Below are positions 21,970 through 28,720 of a stretch of 28,720 nucleotides of DNA, in pieces; the stretch's first letter is position 1; each line of letters opens with the position of its first letter. The position numbers and the translations under genes were made by a program. Location: assembly GCA_036652695.1 (NCBI GenBank), contig JAVVVJ010000032.1:1-28720 (forward strand), written 5' to 3'. Origin of the DNA: Limiplasma sp036652695. Its GTDB lineage: Bacteria > Bacillota > Clostridia > Christensenellales > Aristaeellaceae. The notes under the pieces are model-generated. The model was given only the letters and a program-made list of their open reading frames with translations. It did not search any database and was not told the origin of the DNA.

Positions 21970-22003
21970 AAGCCCGTAGGAGATATCCTCCTACGGGCTT
22001 TTT
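21970..22003 (+). terminator. strong intrinsic terminator ending the parAB block
   Basis: A perfect 13-bp stem (AAGCCCGTAGGAG / CTCCTACGGGCTT) with a 5-base loop and a run of five T. It lies between converging genes; the T-run favours the plus strand. Confidence 0.92.
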
Positions 22004-22014
22004 GTGGAGCTGGA

Positions 22015-22485
22015 TTATACCGTAAGCTCCGCCATTGTATAGGGTACGAGCTGCAATAGCGCGTTGGGGGACAGCTCCACCTGATAGCCAATCCTACCGG
22101 CGCTGAAAATGAGGGTATCATAGAGCAGCGCGGTTTCATCAACCACTGTGGGCAAAAGCTTCTTCATGCCGATGGGGGAGCAGCCGCCATGCACATAGCC
22201 AGTCAGCGGGAGGAGCTCCTTGCTTTTGAGCATGGCGATACTCTTTTCCCCAACCGCGCTTGCGGCTTTCTTTAGCGACAGCTCTTGGGCAACGGGGATC
22301 ACAAACACGTAGTTCTTTTTGGAAAAGCCGACGGTCACGAGCGTTTTAAATACGTGGTCGGGGTCTTGACCAATGAAGCGCGCAACCTCCGCGCCGCTCC
22401 ATGCGGTTGTGGCGGGGTAGGTATACGCGGTGTAAGCGAGTTTTGCGCTATCCAGCATACGCATGACGTTGGTTTTTTGATCCAA
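22015..22485 (-). CDS. ybaK: YbaK/EbsC-type aminoacyl-tRNA deacylase
   Basis: A 156-residue editing-domain protein of the YbaK/ProX class, which clears Cys (or similar) from mischarged tRNA-Pro. 'KTNVMRMLDSAKLAYTAYTYP' at the N-terminus, 'VFKTLVT' around residue 50, 'AVGEKSIAMLKSKEL' and 'GYVHGGCSPIGMKK' are family hallmarks; the last includes the conserved GxxSPxG loop. I place the start at a TTG (22485) with AAAGGA 10 bases upstream, because homologues begin just before 'KTNVMR' and their length is about 155-160. It follows the Met/Pro-rich membrane protein gene by 25 bases and is probably co-transcribed with it. Confidence 0.88.
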   Translation of the reverse strand: MDQKTNVMRMLDSAKLAYTAYTYPATTAWSGAEVARFIGQDPDHVFKTLVTVGFSKKNYVFVIPVAQELSLKKAASAVGEKSIAMLKSKELLPLTGYVHGGCSPIGMKKLLPTVVDETALLYDTLIFSAGRIGYQVELSPNALLQLVPYTMAELTV

Positions 22486-22510
22486 GTGAAACGCATCCTT
22501 TGGTGAATTC

Positions 22511-24256
22511 CTATTGAGCGGCGGCAGCGGCACCGTCCGCGCCAAGCGGCTGCGTGGGCGCGCCGCATGCCAGACAGGGTTGCAGCTTCTTATAAGGATC
22601 GTTTTCAAGCTCACTATATAGGAAGGTGCCAGTTAACGGCAGATATTCGCTCCTTACCTTGGAACAGTTAGCGTCTAGGTGATAGAAGCTGCCGCCGTTG
22701 GTATTATAGTAAAGCGTGGTAGAACCGGGAGGGGCGGGAGATACGGTGGTGCGCGGCGCTGGAGTGGCAAGGCCGACCACCTTTGAGGTATTTACAACGG
22801 TACCATCGGTGGTGGTTCCCTTATCGTTGGTGGCAAGGGAGTTGGGATCTACGTACCACTCGCCGCCTTCCTTGACCATGATCACCATAAAGCGATAGAG
22901 GGTGGCACTCTTGCCATTGTTCTTGTTGATGTTAGCCGTCATCGTTACGGTACGGCTGTTATCCGCATCGGTGCCGGAAATGTTCTCGATGGTAAAGCTT
23001 TCGGGCGTGCGGTTCGCCAGCAGCATAAACAGGCGGTTGGAGGGGTTGTCCTGCGCGCTGGCCCAGCTGGGCTGCACAAGGCTGACCATATCCTCCACGC
23101 GGTTGCCTGCCCAGTTGGTCATAAAGGTGCTGAGGCGACCTTGCGCCTCCGAAGCGCCATCGTCTACAGGAGCGGGCGTTTCGGTGGGCTCGGGCTGCGT
23201 GGGGGCGGCTGCGGCCAAGGCCGGATCATTCGGTGCAGATGGCTGCTGCACGGCAGTTTGCGCCTGCCCGGAGGCGTTGGTCTGCTGAACATCGTTAGGG
23301 CCGCGCATCATCAGGCCGATGGTGACCACGCATAGCGCCACGTATACGATGCTTACCACAAGCCGGGTGGAGGAAGAAAACATCTGCCGATACCACATGC
23401 CGCCCAAGCCTACTGCGCAAAGCGCCAAAAAGGCATAGCGAAAGAAATCGAGCGCGCTGGGGACAAATAGGCAGGGAATAAACAGCAGAGGAAGCAAGCC
23501 GAACAAAAAGACGCTCCACAGCTTGTCCGCGTCCGGTGGCTCATGCTTCTGCCGCGCGGGGCGCGGCGTTTTTGGCTGATATGCAGGCTGTTGAGGGTTA
23601 CGCATGCCTTGCTGCACGCCGTTCATGCCCTGCGCACCCGCATAGAAAGCGGGCTGCTGTTGGGATTGCGGCGCAAAGGGCGCTCTGGGCGCGCCCATGC
23701 CGCCATCCGGCATGACGCTCTGGGGCATCATGGGGTATGGCATGACGGAGGTACCCATCATGCCAGCGCCTGCAAAGGCGGCAGACTGCACGGTGGGGTT
23801 GCGCATGGCGGGATTGGGCTGCATTTGAGCTGGCTGCTGGGCGCTTTGCTGTGCAGCGGGAGGAACATAGCCCTGACTGCGCGGCGAAAAACCGCCTAGC
23901 GGGTTGATCGGCGGCGCACTGTTACCAAGCGGCTGCTGCATAGGCGAACCCATGGGCGGCATCTGCTGCATATAATTTGCAGGGACAAAGGGCGCTTGCT
24001 GCATGGGCGGAACGCCCGCATTGGGTTGAAAATACCCCATGCTTGGGAACGCCGGCATGTTCTGCGGGTACGGCGAATAACCCGCCTGTGGAGGCATCGA
24101 AAAGGGCTGTTGGGGCTGCGCAATGGGCATAGGCTCCGGAGGCCTGGAAAAATCAGGGGTTTCAGGAGCCTTTTGTGCGGCGGGCTTTTTGAAGAGGCCG
24201 CGCTTTTGCATGCCATAGGTGGGCGTGGAAGCATATTTCATGCGGTTGGCGTTCAT
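22511..24256 (-). CDS. three-helix membrane protein with Met/Pro/Gln-rich head and NTF2-like plus Cys-motif tail
   Basis: A 581-residue protein I do not recognise as a whole. Residues 1-240 are low-complexity and rich in Met, Pro, Gln and Ala. Three membrane helices follow at about 246-267, 270-290 and 297-316. After a Pro/Thr linker, residues about 372-475 look like an NTF2-type fold ('LSTFMTNWAGNRVEDMVSLV' to 'VKEGGEWYVDPNSL'). The C-terminal segment has H526-x4-C531 and 'PCLAC' (C561, C564), spaced like the small zinc modules found at the end of some secreted nucleases and in Ada-type domains. The region after the helices would lie outside if the head is inside. AGGAG before the ATG and a strong promoter at 24319-24346 support the gene. 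Confidence 0.85.
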   Translation of the reverse strand: MNANRMKYASTPTYGMQKRGLFKKPAAQKAPETPDFSRPPEPMPIAQPQQPFSMPPQAGYSPYPQNMPAFPSMGYFQPNAGVPPMQQAPFVPANYMQQMPPMGSPMQQPLGNSAPPINPLGGFSPRSQGYVPPAAQQSAQQPAQMQPNPAMRNPTVQSAAFAGAGMMGTSVMPYPMMPQSVMPDGGMGAPRAPFAPQSQQQPAFYAGAQGMNGVQQGMRNPQQPAYQPKTPRPARQKHEPPDADKLWSVFLFGLLPLLFIPCLFVPSALDFFRYAFLALCAVGLGGMWYRQMFSSSTRLVVSIVYVALCVVTIGLMMRGPNDVQQTNASGQAQTAVQQPSAPNDPALAAAAPTQPEPTETPAPVDDGASEAQGRLSTFMTNWAGNRVEDMVSLVQPSWASAQDNPSNRLFMLLANRTPESFTIENISGTDADNSRTVTMTANINKNNGKSATLYRFMVIMVKEGGEWYVDPNSLATNDKGTTTDGTVVNTSKVVGLATPAPRTTVSPAPPGSTTLYYNTNGGSFYHLDANCSKVRSEYLPLTGTFLYSELENDPYKKLQPCLACGAPTQPLGADGAAAAAQ

Positions 24257-24318
24257 GTTCCATCTCCTCGCGTAACCGTCGGGTTCGGGAAAATGCGCGG
24301 ATGCGCAGAATCCATTCT

Positions 24319-24346
24319 ATTATATCACATATTGCACCTTTGTAAA
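24319..24346 (-). promoter_or_regulatory. sigma-A promoter of the three-helix membrane protein gene
   Basis: On the minus strand: -35 TTTACA, a 16-bp spacer ending in TGA (extended -10), -10 TATAAT (perfect). Confidence 0.85.
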
Positions 24347-24509
24347 CATAGACCCAGAGACTTGTGAAATAAAAGTGACGGATAGATAACAAAAGATAAC
24401 AAATTCAAGTCCGCATGTTACCAACATTGGTATAATCTAAGCAAATTCGGCGACTTTTACTGAAAACAGCATGTAACATTTGCGGCTTCCAAATACTTTG
24501 GGGAATGAG

Positions 24510-24538
24510 TTGCGAAACCACGAGCAATCATGTATAAT
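24510..24538 (+). promoter_or_regulatory. sigma-A promoter of yloU-fakA-recG
   Basis: -35 TTGCGA, a 17-bp spacer, -10 TATAAT (perfect), 72 bases before the first gene. Confidence 0.85.
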
Positions 24539-24610
24539 TATCGTGACTTGTTATGCGTATGCGTGATGGGTCGCAGGGCGGTATCCGCCGCGCAAGGAGG
24601 CTATGGGCGT

Positions 24611-24961
24611 ATGGAATGTAAAATCAAGAACGACATCGGCACCATCTATATCACCGAGGAGGTCATGCTCAAGGTGGTCGGGTTTGCCGCACTGGAATGC
24701 TACGGCATTGTCGCCATGTCCAGCAAACGCGCAAAAGACGGGCTTGTGCAGTGGCTGGGCAGAGAAAACCTGTCCAAGGGCGTACAGCTTCGCCTGACGG
24801 ACGACATGCTGGATGTTGACCTGTTCATCATCGTTGAATACGGCATTTCCATTGCGGAGGTTTGTAAAGCAATTGTGGAAACGGTGCGCTACAAGCTGGA
24901 AAGCATGACCGGCGTGAAGGTGCGCCGCGTCAATATCTCGGTGGAGGGCGTTCGCGTCTAA
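24611..24961 (+). CDS. yloU: Asp23/Gls24-family protein (YloU)
   Basis: A 116-residue Asp23/Gls24-type protein. 'IGTIYITEEVMLKVVGFAALECYGIVAM' at the start and 'GISIAEVCKAIVETVRYKLESMTGVKVRRVNISVEGV' at the end are typical. Its molecular job is unclear, although it is often linked to envelope stress and lipid metabolism. The ATG at 24611 is chosen because AAGGAGG lies 10 bases upstream and homologues start here; upstream in-frame codons lack a site. It is the first gene of the operon with fakA 25 bases on, an arrangement conserved across Firmicutes. Confidence 0.92.
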   Translation: MECKIKNDIGTIYITEEVMLKVVGFAALECYGIVAMSSKRAKDGLVQWLGRENLSKGVQLRLTDDMLDVDLFIIVEYGISIAEVCKAIVETVRYKLESMTGVKVRRVNISVEGVRV

Positions 24962-24986
24962 ACTAGCGTGTCGGGAGGAAAAACCT

Positions 24987-26633
24987 TTGATTCAGACCAA
25001 AACGATTGATGGCGTGCTACTGCGGGATATGGTAGTAAATGGTGCGAGCATGCTGGAAAAAAACCGCGAGGCGGTTGACGCACTAAACGTTTTTCCCGTG
25101 CCCGATGGCGATACGGGCACTAATATGAGCCTGACTATGATGTCCGCCATCAAGGAAGCCAACCAACGGGAACATTTGAGCGCAGGCGAAACGGCAGCCG
25201 TGATTGCCAAGGGCGCTCTACGCGGTGCACGCGGCAACAGCGGTGTCATTACCTCGCAGCTCTACCGCGGCTTTGCGCGCGCGCTGGAGGGTGTGGATCG
25301 CATCTCGCCCGCGCAGTTTGCCGCCGCGCTCAAGAGCGGCGCGGAAACCGCTTACAAGGCGATTATGAAGCCCAAGGAGGGCACCATTTTGACCGTCGCG
25401 CGCGTCATCGCTGAGGAAGCGGTGAAGCAGGCGGAGCGCATGCCGGAGGATTACGACGCGTTCTTCCAAAACATCCTTTCCACGGGTGACAGCATTCTCA
25501 AAAAGACGCAGCAGATGCTGCCTGCGCTTACGCAGGCGGGTGTTGTGGATGCAGGCGGGCGCGGCTTGCTGCTCATTTATATGGGCTATGCGGCGTGCCT
25601 GCGCGGCGAGGAGATTCCCGAGGAAAAGATGGACTTTTCCGCAGATGGCGAGGTCAGCTTTGGGGATGACCACGATGCAATTGGCGAAATCGAATTTGCC
25701 TACTGCACCGAGTTCCTGATCCAGAACCTTTATCCGGATATTCTGGAGGAGGATATTGACTCTTTTCGCCGCCGCTTGAACCGCATTGGCGATTGCGTGC
25801 TTGTTGTGGGCGATCTGAGCGTGGTGAAGGTGCATGTGCATACCAATGAGCCTGGCAAGGCGTTGGATTATGGCCTAAGCCTTGGCGAACTGGTCAATTT
25901 GAAGATCGAAAACATGGTGCAGCAGCGCCGCGACAATCAAGCCGCGGCACAGGGAAAGGCCAGCGCTCCGGATAAGGAGTACGGCATCGTGGCGGTATCG
26001 CTAGGCGAGGGGTTCAACCATATCTTTGCCGACCTGACGGTGGATCAGGTGGTGGAGGGCGGACAAACCATGAACCCCAGCATTGAGGATCTCTCCGAGG
26101 CGGTTGAGAAGGTTCCCGCCAAGACGGTCTTTGTGTTGCCTAACAACGGCAATGTGATCCTTGCGGCGCAGCAGGCGGCTCAGCTATGCGAGGATAAAAA
26201 GGTGCTTGTGATTCCCACCAAGAATGTGGCCATGGGCATTGCCGCCGCCATCGCTTTTCAGCCTGAGCAGACAGCGGAGGACAACGTCGTTCACATGGAC
26301 GAGGCTGCCCAGCGCGTGCGCACCGGTACGATTACGTATGCCGTGCGGGATACGGAGTTGGACGGCCTGCATATCAAAGAAGGCGATATCATCGGCCTGT
26401 ACAACGGCAAGATTCAAACCGTTGGCAGCAGCATTCACGATGTGACGCGCGACCTGATGAAGGAAATCGTAACCGAGGACGACGAGCTAATTACCGTTTA
26501 TTATGGCAAGGACGTTGAGGAGGCCGATGCGCAGGCTTTGACCGACGAGCTGGCCGATACGTACGGCGATTGCGATGTGGAGATCCAGATGGGCGGACAG
26601 CCGCTGTACTACTATCTGGTGTCTGTGGAGTAA
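24987..26633 (+). CDS. fakA: fatty acid kinase catalytic subunit FakA (DhaK/YloV family)
   Basis: A 548-residue kinase that phosphorylates FakB-bound fatty acids from the medium for phospholipid synthesis. The N-terminal DhaL-like nucleotide domain (residues 1 to about 200) has 'NVFPVPDGDTGTNMSLT' at 34-50, with D40 and D42 as likely metal ligands, and 'LRGARGNSGVITSQL'. A middle domain and a C-terminal domain ending 'VEIQMGGQPLYYYLVSVE' complete the full family length. The start is a TTG with GGGAGG 8 bases upstream. No FakB (DegV) gene is in the window. recG starts six bases after the stop. Confidence 0.94.
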   Translation: MIQTKTIDGVLLRDMVVNGASMLEKNREAVDALNVFPVPDGDTGTNMSLTMMSAIKEANQREHLSAGETAAVIAKGALRGARGNSGVITSQLYRGFARALEGVDRISPAQFAAALKSGAETAYKAIMKPKEGTILTVARVIAEEAVKQAERMPEDYDAFFQNILSTGDSILKKTQQMLPALTQAGVVDAGGRGLLLIYMGYAACLRGEEIPEEKMDFSADGEVSFGDDHDAIGEIEFAYCTEFLIQNLYPDILEEDIDSFRRRLNRIGDCVLVVGDLSVVKVHVHTNEPGKALDYGLSLGELVNLKIENMVQQRRDNQAAAQGKASAPDKEYGIVAVSLGEGFNHIFADLTVDQVVEGGQTMNPSIEDLSEAVEKVPAKTVFVLPNNGNVILAAQQAAQLCEDKKVLVIPTKNVAMGIAAAIAFQPEQTAEDNVVHMDEAAQRVRTGTITYAVRDTELDGLHIKEGDIIGLYNGKIQTVGSSIHDVTRDLMKEIVTEDDELITVYYGKDVEEADAQALTDELADTYGDCDVEIQMGGQPLYYYLVSVE

Positions 26634-26639
26634 CTAGCC

Positions 26640-28664
26640 ATGAACCTTTCACAGCTCAAGGGCGTTGGAAAAACCAGATTAGAAGCCTTACACGCAGCGG
26701 GTATCAACTCGTTGCGTGATCTTTTATATACCGTGCCCTGCCAGTACCGGGATTTGAGCGCGACCGCCACGGTGGAGGCGGCGCAGACGGGCGAACGCGT
26801 GAGCCTGCGCCTATGCCGCGAGGGCGAGGCGAAGCTTGCGCGCTTTGGCAAGGGTGCGCGCGTGACCTGCGCTTTTACGGATGAGACGGGTCGCATTACG
26901 GCCTGCTGGTTTAACCAACCATGGATGCGCGAGGCCTTGAACAGCCGCACAAAGGTGCTGCTTTTTGGGCGTGTGGAGAGCTATGGGCGGCAAAAGCAGC
27001 TGGTGAATCCTACGTTGGAAAGCGAGCAGCGCATTGTGCCCGTATACCGCCCTATTGAGGGATTGCCGCAAAAAACGCATGCGGCCATCGCTTTGCAGGC
27101 GCTGGAGCAGCTGGATGAAATGCCGGAAACACTGCCGGAAGCACTGCTTGCGCGTTATCGGCTGTGGCCGTGCGCAAAGGCGCTTCGCGCCCTGCACGCG
27201 CCGCAGAGCATGCAGGAGGTTGGCAGCGCCCAGCGGCGCTTCGCCTTTGAGCAAATGCTTTTGTACCAAGCGGCGGTGCGCACGATGAAGGAGCTTCGCA
27301 GGCGCGGCATGCCCATGCCATGCCCGGAGGAGACCCTTGAGCGCTATTGGCGGTCGCTTTCCTTCCAACCCACGGCGGCGCAGCGGCGCACGCTTGGGGA
27401 AATCGCGCGCGATATGCGTCGCGACACCGCCATGACGCGTATGGTGCAGGGGGATGTGGGCAGCGGCAAGACCGCCATCGCAATCGGCGCGATGCGCCTT
27501 TGTGCGGAGGCGGGCTGTCAGTGTGCCCTGATGGCGCCCACGGAAATCCTCGCGAGGCAGCATTACCAGAGCGCAAAGCCATATTTTGAGGCGCTGGGAT
27601 ATCCCTGCGGCCTGTTGGTGGGCGGCATGCCCGTAAAGGAGCGCCGCGAGGCTTTGCGGAGCATTGAAAGTGGGGAATGGCGCGTGGTGCTTGGCACGCA
27701 CGCGTTGCTTTCCGAAGGGGTGCGCTATCAGCACCTCGGCCTATGCGTGACGGACGAGCAGCACCGCTTTGGCGTGGCGCAGCGCACGGCGCTCATTCAA
27801 AAGGGTGTTGTTGGGGAACGTGGGGAGGAGCGCGCGCCGCATTTGCTGGTGATGTCCGCAACGCCTATCCCGCGCTCGCTGGCGCTGATTATGTTTGGTG
27901 ATTTGGATATTTCCATCGTTGATGAGCTTCCACCCGGTCGTCTGCCCGTTGCCACGCGCCTTGTGCCGGAGGAAAAGCGGGAGGGAATGTATGCCTTTGT
28001 GCGCGCGGAGCTTGCGCAGGGCAGGCAGGCGTACATTGTATGCCCGTTGGTGGAGGAGAGCGAAAACGCCGATAGCCTGAAGGCGGCGAAGGCGCATGCG
28101 GCGGAGCTGCAAAAAAAGGCGTTGCAGGGTTTCACGGTGGGGCTTACCTATGGCGCACAGCCCGCAGAGGAGAAGCGCGAGGCATTGCGCGCCTTTACCG
28201 CTGGGGAATTGCAGGTGCTTGTGGCCACCACTGTGATTGAGGTGGGCGTAAACGTGCCCAATGCAACCGTGATGCTCATTGAGGATGCGGATCGCTACGG
28301 CCTTGCGCAGCTGCATCAGCTACGCGGTCGCGTGGGCAGAGGCTCGGTGCAGAGCTGGTGCTTTTTGCTTGCCAAGCCAAACGAGCGTTTGCGTGCCCTT
28401 GTGCGCACCAATGACGGCTTCGAGGTGGCGCGCAAGGATTTGGAACTGCGCGGGCCTGGTGAGCTGCTGGGCACGCGGCAGCACGGCGAGGCGCTGCTAC
28501 CCGGTGGCGCGGCGGCCTATGGCAGCATGGAGCTGCTGTATGAGGCGGCGCAATGCGCGGAAACCCTGCAAGCTGACCCTGCGCTTGATGAGGAATGGGA
28601 ATGCGTGAAAGCACAGGCGGCGATGCTGCTGGAGCGGCTGGAGGAGCGCGTTTCCATCAGCTGA
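26640..28664 (+). CDS. recG: ATP-dependent DNA helicase RecG
   Basis: A 674-residue helicase that remodels stalled replication forks and branched recombination intermediates; the length is normal. The N-terminal wedge (OB) domain spans about 1-200 with 'LKGVGKTRLEALHAAGI'. Helicase motifs: Walker A 'GDVGSGKTA' at 271-279, 'MAPTEILARQH', DEQHRFG (motif II), 'SATPIPRSLALIMFGDLD', then 'TTVIEVGVNVPNATVMLIEDADRYGLAQLHQLRGRVGRG' split over the second RecA-like lobe. The C-terminal region has the GxxxGTRQHG segment. GGAG before the ATG overlaps the fakA stop region, so the genes are co-translated or nearly so. Confidence 0.97.
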   Translation: MNLSQLKGVGKTRLEALHAAGINSLRDLLYTVPCQYRDLSATATVEAAQTGERVSLRLCREGEAKLARFGKGARVTCAFTDETGRITACWFNQPWMREALNSRTKVLLFGRVESYGRQKQLVNPTLESEQRIVPVYRPIEGLPQKTHAAIALQALEQLDEMPETLPEALLARYRLWPCAKALRALHAPQSMQEVGSAQRRFAFEQMLLYQAAVRTMKELRRRGMPMPCPEETLERYWRSLSFQPTAAQRRTLGEIARDMRRDTAMTRMVQGDVGSGKTAIAIGAMRLCAEAGCQCALMAPTEILARQHYQSAKPYFEALGYPCGLLVGGMPVKERREALRSIESGEWRVVLGTHALLSEGVRYQHLGLCVTDEQHRFGVAQRTALIQKGVVGERGEERAPHLLVMSATPIPRSLALIMFGDLDISIVDELPPGRLPVATRLVPEEKREGMYAFVRAELAQGRQAYIVCPLVEESENADSLKAAKAHAAELQKKALQGFTVGLTYGAQPAEEKREALRAFTAGELQVLVATTVIEVGVNVPNATVMLIEDADRYGLAQLHQLRGRVGRGSVQSWCFLLAKPNERLRALVRTNDGFEVARKDLELRGPGELLGTRQHGEALLPGGAAAYGSMELLYEAAQCAETLQADPALDEEWECVKAQAAMLLERLEERVSIS

Positions 28665-28684
28665 GGCGGCGCTGCGGCAGGGCA

Positions 28685-28713
28685 TTGAAATACATGCCAT
28701 AAAGCGGTACAAT
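28685..28713 (+). promoter_or_regulatory. sigma-A promoter for a gene beyond the window
   Basis: -35 TTGAAA, a 17-bp spacer, -10 TACAAT. AGGAG at the last bases could be the ribosome site of a gene that starts outside. No terminator separates it from recG. Confidence 0.75.
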
Positions 28714-28720
28714 GCAGGAG

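Larger units (their letters stand above)
24257..24610. other. divergent intergenic region
   Basis: 354 bases holding the minus-strand promoter of the membrane-protein gene, and two plus-strand TATAAT boxes upstream of the Asp23-family gene. The first (24431-24436, preceded by TGG) has no good -35; the second is strong. Partial dyads ATGTT-N3-AACAT (24415-24427) and ATGTAACAT (24471-24479) lie between them. Confidence 0.6.

Noticed and set aside
24431..24436. TATAAT preceded by TGG as a second promoter for yloU
   Set aside because: It has no acceptable -35 at 16-18 bp; the stronger promoter at 24510-24538 is closer to the gene. It might still act as an extended -10 site.
26811..27734. 307-codon minus-strand frame opposite recG
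   Set aside because: It is antisense to an unmistakable helicase, with no motif and shadow composition.

Overview
The window looks like a Gram-positive, probably spore-forming member of the Clostridia, most likely from an uncultured gut lineage; a Christensenellales-like order is a guess from protein style only. The evidence is the gene content: a GerMN-domain protein, a Soj/Spo0J (ParAB) pair, the yloU-fakA-recG order, an Rrf2-iscS-iscU cluster and a clostridial-type long HflX. There are also strong AGGAGG-type ribosome sites, TTG starts and sigma-A promoters with 17-bp spacers. A run of exactly 100 N inside a coding repeat says this is a draft or metagenome scaffold. No rRNA, tRNA, CRISPR array, transposase or phage gene was seen.

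Bases 1-6405 (all minus strand, visibly AT-richer than the rest) are accessory. An ECF sigma factor and a membrane anti-sigma factor overlap each other, and the anti-sigma factor overlaps a solute-binding-protein-like gene. A secreted protein of unknown function follows. Between the last two genes lies a short decayed copy of the anti-sigma 3' end. Upstream, a separate 747-residue secreted protein joins a propeller-like half to a solute-binding-protein half. No ABC permease or ATPase is present, so these binding proteins may serve sensing rather than transport.

Bases 6863-9832 (minus) encode a very large secreted SH3b / Ig-like / Pro-Thr-Glu repeat protein containing the N gap. Bases 10174-21894 (plus) are a GC-rich core block. 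It starts with a two-GerMN protein preceded by a possible sigma-E promoter, followed by an RNase PH-RdgB fusion and a YfcE-type phosphodiesterase. Next come an Rrf2 regulator with dyad operators and a cysteine desulfurase/IscU/HflX run. The block ends with two VanY-family D,D-carboxypeptidases, parA, parB and a third VanY-like membrane protein that has lost all three zinc ligands.

Bases 22015-24256 (minus) hold a YbaK-type deacylase and a three-helix membrane protein with a Met/Pro/Gln-rich head. Bases 24611-28664 (plus) are yloU-fakA-recG, with a strong promoter at the right edge for a gene outside the window.

The best candidates for something new are: the zinc-ligand-less VanY paralogue next to parAB; a complete JAMM-like motif in the HflX extension; the transporter-less sigma/anti-sigma/binding-protein cassette with its anti-sigma remnant; and the dyad cluster at the Rrf2 gene.
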